A stretch of 64,000 bases of DNA from Polyodon spathula (GCF_017654505.1 NC_054535.1:82709603-82773602), one strand, 5' to 3'; numbered from the stretch's first letter, positions 47,761 to 60,612 are shown. Notes: a model not told the origin generated them from the sequence alone. Made by a program: numbers and translations.

Positions 47761-49021
47761 GCCGGGGGCGCTAGTTCGCCAGAGGCTGTACCGTATACCT
47801 GAGCATAAAAGACAGGTAATAAAAGTGGAAATTGACGAAATGCTGAGACTGGGGGTAATAGAAGAGTCCCAAAGTGACTGGAACAGTCCAATCGTTTTAG
47901 TCGATAAGCCAGACGGGTCAACTTGATTTTGCATTGATTTCAGACGAATCAATGAGAAATCGAAATTTGAAGCTTGTCCAATGCCCTGAGTAGATGAGTT
48001 GCTGGAGTGTCTAGGCACGGCTCATTTTATGACGACACTAGATTTAACGAAGGGGTACTGGCAGATACCCCTGAACCCGGAATCTAGAGAGAGGACGGCG
48101 TTTTCGACTCCCTTCGGGTTGTACCAATTCAGGACCATGCCCTTTGGGTTGCACGGAGCCCCCGCCACTTTCCAGCGGATGATGGATCGCATCTTGCGGC
48201 CCCATCAGCAGTACGCCGCTGCTTACATAGATGACATGGTTATCCACAGTGAGGATTGGCCAAGTCATCTATGTAAGGTAGCGGCGGTGCTGCAATCCTT
48301 GCGGGAGGCGGGGCTCACTGCTAACCCAAAGACTGCCATTGGGAAGAGTGAGTCTGAGTATTTGGGGTATCGAGTAGGGGGCGGCCAGATCAGACCGCTA
48401 GTTGCTAAGGTGAAAGCCTTGGCTGACTGGCCGGTTCCTACAACCAAAACCCAGGTGCGCTCTTTCTTGGGACTAGCGGGCTATTATAGAAAGTTCATCC
48501 CGAGTTTCGCTACGCTCGCTGCTCCCTTGACAGACCTCACCCGGAAGGCTGCCCCAAATACGGTTCAGTGGACGGAGTCATGCCAGAGGGCCTTTCTCGC
48601 CTTGAAGCAAAAGCTGTGCAGTAAGCCGTACTATGCAGCCCGGATTTTGGTAAGAGGTTCACCCTGCAGACGGATGCGTCTCGGGGCAGTGTTGTCGCAG
48701 GAGGTTCGGGGAAGCGAGCATCCAGTCCTGTATATCAGCAGGAAGCTCCTTCCCCGCGAGAAAAATTATAGCACCATCGAGAAGGAGTGTCTCGCGGTAA
48801 AATGGGCAGTCGAGTCACTCCGGTACTACCTCCTGGGGCGACACTTCACCCTGGTTACAGATCATGCCCCCTTAGCGTGGCTTCACCGGATGAAAGACAG
48901 CAATGCCAGAATCACACTGTGGTACTTGGCCTTGCAGCCCTATGCCTTCAGGGTAGTCCACCAAGCAGGAAAGCTGCATCAAAACGCAGACTTTTTCTCT
49001 CGGGAAGGCATGGGGGTGTAA
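47761..49021 (+). pseudogene. Reverse transcriptase and RNase H, downstream of IN
   Basis: The RT fingers (47761-47998) are shifted relative to integrase and carry two TGA stops (47924 and 47988) where CGA is likely ancestral, consistent with CpG decay. From 47999 the frame is open for 340 codons: first catalytic Asp in TTLDLTKGYWQIPL (D15), active-site AAYIDDMVIH (D78, D79), connection with FLGLAGYYRKFIP, then RNase H with E in IEKECLAVKWAV and D in VTDHAPLAWLH. The first RNase H Asp (TDAS) lies in a different frame near 48672, bracketed by two compensating shifts. The frame closes at TAA 49019-49021, close to the PPT. Confidence 0.9.
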
Positions 49022-49049
49022 GATTTTCGAATGAACCGGTGGTGTCATT

Positions 49050-49064
49050 CTGAGGGGAAGGATA
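49050..49064 (+). other. Polypurine tract
   Basis: CTGAGGGGAAGGATA directly before the 3' LTR start TGTAACAGGG; the expected place for plus-strand priming. Confidence 0.75.
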
Positions 49065-49776
49065 TGTAACAGGGAGAGATCTGTGCTGACTCTGCTGGCG
49101 TGTTCACGGGCTGCAGGAAGAGGGCGGCAGTCGTCCAACAACCACCTGTGAGTCATGGCAGTGACACGTGGAGGCGGGAAAGTGGGTGTGTGGACTTTCC
49201 CCCTCTTTGAATGGCTGAGAGGCACGTCTTGGGAGATTGTTAGCCCTATAAATTAACGCTCTGTTGTTTCCTCAGGTCTGCCCACTTAGACGCAACGAGA
49301 GTGCGGAAGCTCTGATCCAGGACCGGGAATCAGGCGAAACAAAAAGTTTCATAGTGAGACAGAGAGAGCAGGGAACCCTTGGGCAGACCCCGGCGTATTG
49401 TAAAAGAGCAGGCTAGTTAGCCTACAGAGTAGGACGGTGATCCGGGTCGTACGGGTAGCGGCGACCGGGATAACGCTGCCGAGTGCAGCACCTTTTATTT
49501 GTAGTTTTATTACTGTTTTATTTTTCCATTGTTCTTTTCGCCTTCTGTTTTCATTATTATTTCTTTGAGCACCTGCGAGTGCACTTGCTGTTCACGTACC
49601 AGCTGTGGTATTTCCGTGGTGCTGTCTATCATCGTTGATAGGCAGCCCACGGTCAACAGTGCCCTCTGCCGGAAAAAGCAAGAACTGTTTTCAAATAAAA
49701 CTGGGCACCTGTGTGGTGTTTTCAAGTACACCCGTCTGTCTCCTAGTCAGTGAATTACCCACACCCCTTCCACACG
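49065..49776 (+). repeat. 3' LTR
   Basis: TGTAACAGGGAGAG to CTTCCACACG, 712 bases. Lacks the C run of the 5' LTR and has a small duplication TTACTGTTTTAT at about 49510. The right end runs directly into TA microsatellite. Confidence 0.9.
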
Positions 49777-49846
<70 letters not shown>

Positions 49847-50776
49847 TATATAATATGGGGATCGATTTTAGCTTAAAAACTATTAATACAAGGATAGTAA
49901 AATGTGACTGATGTGTGTCTGAGTGTCGTATATCCAAGTGCTGACTGTATACTATTTAATTATGCACTCCTGGAGGAAAAGATAAGATCATCTACAAACA
50001 TGCTGATGAATAGATTACATAAATTCCCCTTTTTTTTTCTTCCCAAGTAGTGAAGCAGCAATCTGGGCATGCTTTTGAAAAGCCACGAACTGGTCCGGTA
50101 ACAGTACAATGTATTACCATAATCTCCAAGTGTACATGCACTTTTTTTACACATTTTGGATGCATTTTTGTAAATGAATTTGCAATAAATGCTTGTGTCC
50201 CGTCCCCGTCCCCCCCTCTTGTTTCAGCACAGCTGGTGGAGCAAGGCAGACGGGCCGGCTTCGTCCTGCCACAGAGACTTCAGCCCTCGGTCAGGCCATT
50301 GTGCACAATAATCATTAAGTGTTTTCCTTTTGCGCCCCATTTTCAAATTAAACTAGTAGCTGTCACCGTATACCTGTATCAAAAGCTTACCTACACCTTA
50401 ACTTGCTAATTTCAAAGTAGATACTTTGAATGACAGGCGCTGTAGCTGGCAAATGAAAGTGCACAGTTGGTGCAGCTCTTTTTGATTGACAGTAATTTAA
50501 ACGAATGAGAGCATTCTAGAACTGCTTCAGTCAATGGGATTTCTCAGAACAGGGTGAAACGATTGACTGTGAAAGCAGTACTAACGGACCACTGAGAAGA
50601 CTGACAGCGACCCCCAGCCACTCAAAGCGGAACGGGGAATTCGACTTAACAAGCTTTACCAATTAATATTGAAAAGTAGCAAGCCTAGTTATAGTACTCA
50701 ATGGTGTACTTGGTGTACTTATATTATATTATACCATGGTGTTTTTGAATCATAAGATACATAAGGTGTATGTGTA
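49777..50776. other. TA microsatellite (49777-49848) then featureless DNA
   Basis: TA repeats follow the 3' LTR. The rest shows no gene. It ends in GTGTA (50772-50776), the left target duplication of the next LTR. Confidence 0.6.
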
Positions 50777-51515
50777 TGTGACGGAGAGCGAATGAATCCG
50801 AATCAAAAATCTCTCTCTCGACCAGTGAGGGCACTGTACAACAGGAGCTGCGGGCTTCCTACTGAATGGTTGGGCAGTTCATCCTGGGGACAGTCGGGAG
50901 CCGGCCATTCAGGAAGAGGGCGGCGTTACGGTACCTGGAGTCATCGCCCTAGTACGATGAGCGAAGTTTCAGTCATGAATTGGAGGAGACGTGATTGAAC
51001 TAGCTATCGGAGGGGGCGGGGCTTAGGGTACTTTAGGGGGACGTGACGCCGTAATCGGCTCCTTTGTTGTGGTTAATGGGAGGAGACAAGGACGGAATCT
51101 TGAATGAAGAGTGGGTTCATTGAGGAGTATTGTGTTTGTTTTGCCAGACGGCTGATACGAAGCTGGAGCTGCAGCAAGAAGCCCGGACCTGAACGCACAC
51201 GAGCACCAGCACTCAGAGCACCGCACCTGCACCAGAGCACCCAGTTTGGAGACGTGTTTTTGTGTTTATTATTTCGGGACTGCAACCCCTTTGTTTTGTA
51301 GCTGGTAATACCCATTGCTGGGTAGAACCAGCTTTATTATTTTGGGTCCAGTTTTCACTGGCAATACCCATTGCTGGGTAGAGCCAGCTTTATTATTTGA
51401 AACCCGGTTTAAAAAGGGCATTAAAAGAAACCTGACCGGTAGACTTCGTGTTTGTCCTTTGTTGGAGCACCTCAACTCACCTATACACCGGAGCACTACA
51501 AACCACTTTGCCACA
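50777..51515 (+). mobile_element. Solo LTR (739 bp) with 5-bp target duplication
   Basis: Begins TGTGACGGAG and ends ACTTTGCCACA, with a perfect GTGTA duplication at 50772-50776 and 51516-51520. Much more GC-rich than its surroundings. An internal 40-base segment is tandemly duplicated with a 56-base period (ACCCATTGCTGGGTAGA at about 51310 and 51366). TTTAAAAAGG and ATTAAA at about 51408-51426 suggest plus orientation. Confidence 0.88.
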
Positions 51516-51520
51516 GTGTA

Positions 51521-52170
51521 ATATTCTGAAGATTGCAGTATATTCAGCAGAACAAAGTCCTGTGAAAACTAACAGTACAGGGGTTTGTGTCAGCCTAGCC
51601 TTATTACAAAACCGGTATCAAAACTGAAACAAAAAAACACACTTAAAAGTAGCTGTTGAAGTTGCAGTACTGTAGATACAATCTTTCAACTGCACTCAAG
51701 GAAAAGCAAGTAGTGGATAATTCAGCTAGTAGTATATAATTCTCCTGTCACTCCTATAGGTGTCAAAACTGTGGCTCATATCGGTCTGGGGGCACAATCT
51801 GACAACTAATATTTAACAGCAAAGCATTCTATTCTTGCCTGAAAGGCACACTGACTGTTTTTGTGCGTCCCTTGTGCAAAATCCTTTAAAAACACTAGAA
51901 CCAGATACATTTTTAATCTCCATAACTAATTTTAGCTAAACTTTTTTTTTTTTTTTTTTACTGTAATATAAAACCTTGTGGCTAAAATGAGGAGTAGGTA
52001 TCCTGTCCATCCATCTATTGGCTACTCTTTGACTTACAGTAATAATGTGCATTACAGATGAAATTTCAGAAATAACTTACAACAACGTACATTTGGTTGC
52101 TGCTACAGTGCTCAGCACAGCCTCGCTACACTGTAGCCATGGCTTTTCTCATGTGAACAACACTATACCA
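51521..52170. other. Intron sequence, nothing recognised
   Basis: A T-run at 51942-51959. No gene. Confidence 0.5.
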
Positions 52171-54009
<1,839 letters not shown>

Positions 54010-54012
54010 ATA

Positions 54013-54065
<53 letters not shown>

Positions 54066-54674
54066 ATATATATATATACACACGCACACACACATACACG
54101 TTGTATATATTTTTTAACTGGGCAAAGAAAAATAATGAAATATGGGATTGGAAGTCTGGATTAAACATAGGTAGATACCTGAAGGAAGTCCAGTTTAAAT
54201 TCAGGAAGTTCAAGACAGTTTAGTGTGACACTGCTAGAAATGTGATCCCCTTGTTTATTAGTTATTCTCAGGATTGGATTTTAGAACAATGCTTAAAATG
54301 TTTAATACATATTTAAAGGCTCACCAGTGAAACAGCACGGCTCTTGCTGCACTGACTGTATATGTGATTTTATTTGGTGATCAATGTTGTGATCTTTTGG
54401 CAGCAGTGGAAACAGATGCATTTGTTCAGAAAGCACATACAGTATGGCACTGGCAGCTTCTTTGTGAGCTTAAACACATGACCCCTGGCATCTTTCTGCC
54501 TAAACCTTCCCGTTCATGGCTTCAGGAGGTGGGAGACATAGCAGTCCTGGCTCTCTGCCCATCTCATTTCTTGTCTCACTAAAAAGACTGCTTGCAATGC
54601 TGCTAGGGGCAAAATGTTTCAAAGCTATGAAGTTATCCAAGTTATCTTTTTAATATGTAGAATAACTCTTGGTG

Positions 54675-54708
<34 letters not shown>

Positions 54709-54859
54709 ATGTGTTGTGTGTCGTAATATATATATATATATATATAATATATATCAAGTTTTCCGTCTTCAGCAGAATTGAAAAAAGTACAATTACAATT
54801 CTGTGAGACCACTCTTGCTGTTGTTTATAATGGAAAACACACACACACACAGACACACA

Positions 54860-54916
<57 letters not shown>

Positions 54917-55155
54917 GACGACTGAAAACTATGATATAGATATATATAAATATATATAGATATATATAGATATATACTATATATATAGTTTCCCTGTCAG
55001 CAGAATGAAAAAAGGGACAGTACGTCTTACTTTTTTCATTGCTTAATGTTAAGATGGTGGAAACGACACAAAAATATTACCTTTTTGTATATGCATATAT
55101 ATATTATATCTATATATAGATATATATATACTATATATATATATATATATATATT
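54010..55155. repeat. Compound microsatellite cluster
   Basis: (CT)n at 54018-54044, TA tracts at 54045-54076, TG at 54686-54720, AC at 54838-54915, and GATATATA/TA tracts to 55153. A unit containing AGTTTTCCGTCTTCAGCAGAA (54755) recurs as AGTTTCCCTGTCAGCAGAA (54988), so part of the cluster is a diverged duplication of about 235 bases. Confidence 0.85.
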
Positions 55156-55612
55156 TAAATGTATAAATAATTCATAGATGCTTAGCAATGCAACCCAGCT
55201 GTTGTAAAAGTCAGAGAGTCTTTGAGACTCCATGATACAGCCCAACACTAAATAGTGCACATATCTGCATTAGATATTCAGAAGGATTCATTTTAAAAGC
55301 CTTTTAGTTGGCAGCTGCAGCTGACCTATGTTTTATAAAACCTTCTGTTCTTACTATTATTATTTAGCCCCGCTGTGTTGACTAGTGACTGCAAAGGCTG
55401 CAAATTGAAATATAAACTAATTCATAAGGATTTCCTCTTTACCTTTATGCATACTGTGAGATTTAACTGTGTCTCCTGCTCGATCTGTCTTCAAACTCTA
55501 AATAAAAGTTAAGTAGGTTAAATGAAAGACAATACAGATATTGTCTGGAGTTTAGGCTTAGTGTGGAAAACTGTTTCCTGACAATTGTTGTTTTTTTTTT
55601 TTTTTTTACTAT
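55156..55612. other. Intron sequence, nothing recognised
   Basis: Ends in a T-run and then TTAA (55613-55616). Confidence 0.5.
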
Positions 55613-55616
55613 TTAA

Positions 55617-55940
55617 CCCTTTGCATTCCATTTATTCAGCGCTCGTCAGGTCAAAAGTATTTTTACAAGCACTGTTTATTTTACATGCGCTGTTTAAATT
55701 TTTTTTTTCAGAGTAAAACAGGTTCAAAAGGCATTGAATCGCAAAATAAAAAAAAACACTCAGTACTGTATCTACAGCCAAGCCCTACCCATTGTTCGCT
55801 GTATTTTTCAAATATCTCTTTATAGACGATCAAAGTCATTATTTTATTACTATAACATCTCAAAAAGCTCTGCAAATGTCTGATATTCTTCGAGCGCTGG
55901 ATGCAGAAGCAGCTACATCCATTGTTATGTCTGTGTTATC
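55617..55940. mobile_element. piggyBac-like MITE copy 2, first part
   Basis: Begins CCCTTTGCATTCC after TTAA, and is the reverse orientation of the element at 24773-25365 (shared: CCATTTATTCAGC, AGTAAAACAGGTT, GAGCGCTGGATGC). Homology breaks at GTGTTATC (55940) where the CR1 begins, and resumes after 60467. Copies differ at many positions, so the family is old. Confidence 0.82.
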
Positions 55941-56575
55941 GCAGTCTTCCCAGCCACAGCGAGTGGAAGCGACAGCGAGTGGGAGAAGTACAGGCGTGGA
56001 AAAGTATAGAGCAGTTTAGAAGAGGTAAGGAGAAACTGCATCTTGAATTGCTTTAATCAGAATACAGAGCACATTGGGGAAACGCAGCTCAAAGTCAAAC
56101 AGCCGTGTGTGTTTTTCTGATAACAAACAAGCTGAAAGTCAGAGCAGCTGATTCAAATTCAGCGCCGTTCTGAGACACGGGCGAGGGGAGGAGATAACAG
56201 CACAGCAGAACAACGCAGTTAAACGAGGCAGTCTTCCCAGCGACAGCGAGTGGGAGAAGTACAGGCGTGGAAAAGTACAGAGCAGTTTAGAAGAGGTAAG
56301 GAGAAACTGCATCTTGAATTGCTTTAATCAGAATACAGAGCACATTGGGGAAACGCAGCTCAAAGTCAAACAGCCGTGTGTGTTTTTCTGATAACAAACA
56401 AGCTGAAAGTCAGAGCAGCTGATTCAAATTCAGCGCCGTTCTGAGACACAGGCGAGGGGAGGAGATAACAGCACAGCAGAACAACGCAGTTAAACGAGGC
56501 AGTCTTCCCAGCGACAGCGAGTGGGAGAAGTACAGGCGTGGAAAAGTACAGAGCAGTTTAGAAGCAGTTTGAAAG
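55941..56575 (+). repeat. Tandem 5' UTR monomers of the CR1 (271 bp)
   Basis: Two complete monomers and a partial third start with GCAGTCTTCCCAGC at 55941, 56228 and 56499. The first is longer by a small internal duplication of GACAGCGAGTGG-like sequence. Copies 1 and 2 are almost identical. Each of the first two carries a splice-donor-like AGAGGTAAGG (56021-56030; about 56291-56300) that the third lacks. Tandem promoter-bearing monomers are known at the 5' ends of some LINEs; promoter activity here is inference. Confidence 0.9.
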
Positions 56576-56614
56576 CAGGTTGATGGCTGCAGAAGAAACT
56601 AAACTTCAAAAGAC

Positions 56615-57563
56615 ATGGTCTTCAAGCCAGTAATCTGTGACACCTGCTTGATGTGGGAAATCCGAGAAAACCCAGCGGAGCTAAACTAAGTGTGCGTAAA
56701 GTGCTGCGCGATCCAGGATTTGCATAAACTAGTAAATATGCTAGAAATGGAGCTGGAAGAAGTGAGACAGCAACAGGATCTTGAGGAACTGGCACACCCA
56801 CAATTCATGGAAGTCTGCATCACCCCTAACAGACTGAAAGCCACCAAGGAGACAGAAGGTCAGAACAGCTGGGTTCAGGTAGGCAGAAGCAGGGAAAAAA
56901 AAGAAACTTCGTCAAACACAACCACCAGAAATCAAAACAACCAACAAATTTGCATCACTTCAGAATTTTGATGAGCAGAACCAACAACAAGAGAATGAAA
57001 GGAACAACATCCAGGACGCAATTGACAGTGGTGACCAGACAGCAAAAAGAAGGGAGGTCATGATTGTTGGGGACTCCATATTGAGAAACACAGCAAGTTC
57101 AATTCGCAGTTTGGACCCCCTTACTACAACAGTGTGCTGCCTTCCGGGAGCCTCTGTCAAGCACATCACTGAGAACGTGGACAGGCTCCTAGAACGAACA
57201 GGAGACGACCCGGTAGTAGTCGTCCACATCGGTACAAACAACATTGGAAGAGACAGACCAAAATCCCTGCAAAACAAATTCAGAGAGTTAGGAAGGAAAT
57301 TAAAAGAGAAAACCAAAACTGTGGTATTTTCTGGTATACTACCGGCACCTTGCAACGGATCATATGGACAGCTGGAAATAATTAATCAAAACGCATGGCT
57401 GAAGACGTGGTGCACACAGGAAGGCTTCACCTATCTTGATCATTGGACCACATTCTACAACGAGGACTATCTGTATAGACGGGATGGACTGCACTTAAAT
57501 AACAAGGGAACCAGTCTACTTGGAGAAAAGATCCTCGAGCAGGTTCAGAAGCATTTAAACTAG
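56615..57563 (+). pseudogene. CR1 ORF1: CxxC finger and SGNH esterase
   Basis: From ATG 56615 the frame shows a CxxC pair (CDTC), a TAA at 56687, then CVKC and a leucine-rich LHKLVNMLEMELEEV likely coiled coil. A frame change near 56940-56960 leads to the esterase part (57060-57563): GDS (Ser nucleophile) in MIVGDSILRN, GTNN in HIGTNNIGR, and DGLHLNNKG carrying the Asp-x-x-His dyad. These match the SGNH hydrolase blocks I, III and V known in CR1 ORF1 proteins. The catalytic residues are intact although the reading frame is broken upstream. The first finger plus the second CxxC resembles the PHD/zinc region of this family. Confidence 0.85.
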
Positions 57564-57565
57564 AA

Positions 57566-60399
57566 AGGAAGGGGGGAGAAATCAACAAAAAAACAGAAGG
57601 GAGACCGCATCAAAACAAGAACAACAACTCAGGTAAGACAACCATTAAATGTATTTATCTAAATGCTAGAAGTATCAGAAACAAAATTCTAGAACTTGAA
57701 GCTACTGCACTAACAGGTAACTATGATGTGATAGGTGTTACAGAAACGTGGTTGTCTGAGAGTGATGGGGACGAATATAATATTTGTGGGTATACACTGT
57801 ATAGGAAAGACAGGCAGGACAGAAGAGGAGGAGGGGTAGCGCTATACATAAGAAACAGTCTTGAAGCCCAGGTGTTAAACCTGGACAAAGAAAATAAAAC
57901 CGAATCAATATGGGTCAGAATAACGGACAAAAATTCAAAGGGCATAATAATAGGAGCATGCTATAGACCGCCAGATTCAGACGGTGAGCACAATAATCTG
58001 TTATACAATGACATTAGAAATGCGTGTAGCAAAGGAGAAGCCATACTAATGGGGGATTTCAACTTCCCCCAAATAAAATGGAAAAACCCGGTGGGTAGCA
58101 CGAAGGATGAAATAGAAATGGTGGAAATGACAAATGACTGCTTCCTAACACAATTTGTCAAGGCACCGACTAGAGGGGAGGCATGCCTTGATTTAGTCTT
58201 TTCAAATAACGAAGACAGAATAACTAAAACAGAGGTCAGAGAACCACTGGCAAACTCAGACCACAACATGGTCTCATTTGAAGTGTTTTTTAAAACCCCA
58301 AAAGTAATGACTAAAGCTAAGGTTTACAATTTTAGAAAAGCAAACTATGAAGGTATGAAACAGAGACTAACAGAAGTAGATTGGAGTAAAATAGAGAAAA
58401 CACCCACAGAAGAAGGATGGTTGTTCTTCAAAAATGTAGTACTAGAGGCGCAAAACAATTACATCCCTAAAGTAGACAAATCTAAATGTAAAACTAAATT
58501 GCCAAAATGGTTTAATAGATCAATTAAAAAAAATATTCAGCGAAAAAAGGCACTTTACAGAGCATTAAAAAAGGACCAAAAAGAAAGTACGCAGAAAGAG
58601 TACACGGAACTGCAAACGCAAGTCAAAAAGGAAGTTAGAAAGGCCAAGAGAGAAATAGAAATGAACATTGCTAAGGGAGCTAAAACCAATTCCAAAATGT
58701 TTTTCCAATATTACAACAGCAAGCGAACATTCAAAGAGGAGATTAAATGTTTAAGAGATACAAATGGCAAAATCGTAGATGAAGAAAAAAAAAATAGCAA
58801 ATATATTAAATGATTACTTTTCACAAGTTTTTACAAAGGAAGATACTGACAACATGCCCCACATGTCATCCAGTTCCTATCCAGTTTTAAATAACTTTAG
58901 CATAACTGAGGCAGAAGTGTTAAAGGGACTAGGAGCTCTTAAAATAAACAAATCCCCTGGGCCGGATGAGATCCTCCCAGTAGTACTCAAAGAAATGAAA
59001 GAAGTAATTTACAAACCGCTAACCAAGATCATGCAGCAGTCTCTTGACACAGGGGTGGTACCGACAGACTGGAAAATTGCAAACGTAATACCGATCCACA
59101 AAAAGGGAAACAAAACTGAACCAGGTAACTACAGACCAGTAAGCCTGACTTCTATTATATGCAAACTTATGGAAACTATAATAAGATCCAAAATGGAAAA
59201 TTACCTATATGGTAACAGGGTCCTGGGAGACAGTCAACATGGTTTTAGGAAAGGGAGATCGTGTCTAACTAACTTGCTTGATTTTTTTGAGGATGCAACA
59301 TCGATAATGGATAATTGCAAAGCATATGACATGGTTTATTTAGATTTCCAGAAAGCTTTTGACAAAGTCCCGCACAAAAGATTAATTCTCAAACTGAACG
59401 CAGTTGGGATTCAAGGAAACACATGTACATGGATTAGGGAGTGGTTAACATGTAGAAAACAGAAAGTACTTATTAGAGGAAAAAACTCAGATTGGAGTGT
59501 GGTAACCAGTGGTGTACCACAGGGATCAGTATTAGGTCCTCTGCTATTCCTAATCTACATTAATGATTTAGATTCTGGTATAGTAAGCAAACTTGTTAAA
59601 TTTGCAGACGACACAAAAGTAGGAGGAGTGGCAAACACTGTTGCAGCAGCAAAGGTCATTCAAAATGATCTAGACAAGATTCAGAACTGGGCAGACACAT
59701 GGCAAATGACATTTATTAGAGAAAAGTGTAAGGTACTGCACGCAGGAAATAAAAATGTACATTATAAATACCATATGGGAGATACTGAAATTGGAGAAGG
59801 AATCTATGAAAAAGACCTAGGAGTTTTTGTTGACTCAGAAATGTCTTCATCTAGACAATGTGGGGAAGCCATAAAAAAGGCTAACAAGATGCTCGGATAC
59901 ATTGTGAAAAGTGTTGAATTTAAATCAAGGGAAGTAATGTTAAAACTGTATAATGCACTAGTAAGACCTCATCTTGAATATTGTGTGCAGTTCTGGTCAT
60001 CTCGCTATAAAAAAGATATTGCTGCTCTAGAAAGAGTGCAAAGAAGAGCGACCAGAATTATCCCGGGCTTAAAAGGCATGTCATATGCAGACAGGCTAAA
60101 AGAATTGAATCTGTTTAGTCTTGAACAAAGAAGACTACGTGGCGACCTAATTCAAGCATTCAAAATTCTAAAAGGTATTGACAGTGTGGGACTTTTTCAG
60201 CCTGAAAAAAGAAACAAGGACCAGGGGTCACAAATGGAGATTAGACAAAGGGGCATTCAGAACAGAAAATAGGAGGCACTTTTTTACACAGAGAATTGTG
60301 AGGGTCTGGAATCAACTCCCCAGTAATGTTGTTGAAGCTGACACACTGGGATCCTTCAAGAAGCTGCTTGATGAGATTTTGGGATCAATAAGCTACTAA
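57566..60399 (+). pseudogene. CR1 ORF2: APE endonuclease and reverse transcriptase
   Basis: The endonuclease frame is open from about 57566 (no ATG near its start; LNARSIRNK at about 57659) to 58813. Motifs: VTETWL (metal-binding Glu), GGGVALY, GACYRPP, MGDFNFP and SDHNMVSF (catalytic His). A one-base slip in an A-run (about 58788-58797) shifts the RT into a second frame, 58779-60272: SPGPDEI, NYRPVSLTS, YLDFQKAFDKV (Asp189), GVPQGSVLGPLLF and FADDTK (Asp277/278; 59607-59612). A second slip near 60190 moves the C-terminus to a third frame ending 60399 (FFTQRIVRVWNQLPSNVV). Only two slips separate this from a continuous ORF, so the copy is relatively young or was recently active. Confidence 0.9.
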
Positions 60400-60467
60400 C
60401 AACCAAACGAGCAAGATGGGTCGAATGGCCTCTTCTCGTTTGTAAACTTTCTTATGTTTTTATGTTC

Positions 60468-60612
60468 TTATCTCTGTAATGCATGGGGCTATGAGATACG
60501 CCCTTTTTTTCTGTTTCATTCGGCTCTTATCGCCACTGAAAGGTTTTCTCAGCTTTTTGAGGAAAAAAAACAACTAGAGACCTGTGCTTTACGTATTTTG
60601 ATGATGTCGGAT
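60468..60612. mobile_element. piggyBac-like MITE copy 2, second part
   Basis: Continues the interrupted MITE: ATGGGGCTATG, TTTCATTCGGCTC, CACTGAAAGGTTTTCTC, AACTAGAGACCTGTGCTT and TTTTGATGATGTC match the inverse of 24820-24995. Homology fades near 60612, before the expected terminal repeat and TTAA, so this end is lost or diverged. Confidence 0.8.

Larger units (their letters stand above)
44278..49776 (+). mobile_element. Ty3/Gypsy-class LTR retrotransposon with IN before RT (Gmr1-like)
   Basis: A complete structure of about 5.5 kb: 5' LTR, PBS, gag, protease, integrase, reverse transcriptase, RNase H, PPT and 3' LTR. The integrase is of the Gypsy kind (HHCC, DD35E, GPY/F) but lies upstream of RT-RNase H, as in Ty1/copia elements. 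Gmr1-type deuterostome retrotransposons are known for exactly this order. By eye about 27 substitutions separate the LTRs over about 690 aligned bases (about 96% identity), so insertion is not ancient, yet gag and pol carry stops and frameshifts. No target duplication could be recognised: the left flank is TTAC and the right flank is TA microsatellite. Confidence 0.9.
55941..60467 (+). mobile_element. CR1-clade LINE, nearly full-length, inserted in a MITE
   Basis: About 4.5 kb: tandem 5' monomers, ORF1 (zinc-finger-like and esterase), ORF2 (APE endonuclease and RT), and a 3' UTR ending CTTATGTTTTTATGTTC. TTATC occurs at 55936-55940 and 60468-60472, a possible 5-bp target duplication. The MITE sequence reads continuously if the CR1 is removed, which fixes both ends. 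ORF1-esterase plus an APE-type ORF2 and a short octamer-like 3' end are hallmarks of CR1-group LINEs. Several frameshifts make it inactive. Confidence 0.92.

Noticed and set aside
44278..49776. Endogenous retrovirus with an envelope gene
   Set aside because: RNase H ends at 49021, only about 40 bases before the PPT and 3' LTR, so there is no room for env. Motifs are those of Ty3/Gypsy retrotransposons.
44278..49776. Ty1/copia element, because integrase precedes RT
   Set aside because: The integrase has a GPY/F-type C-terminal module, and the RT (FLGLAGYYRKFIP connection, YIDD) is of Gypsy kind, so only the order is copia-like.
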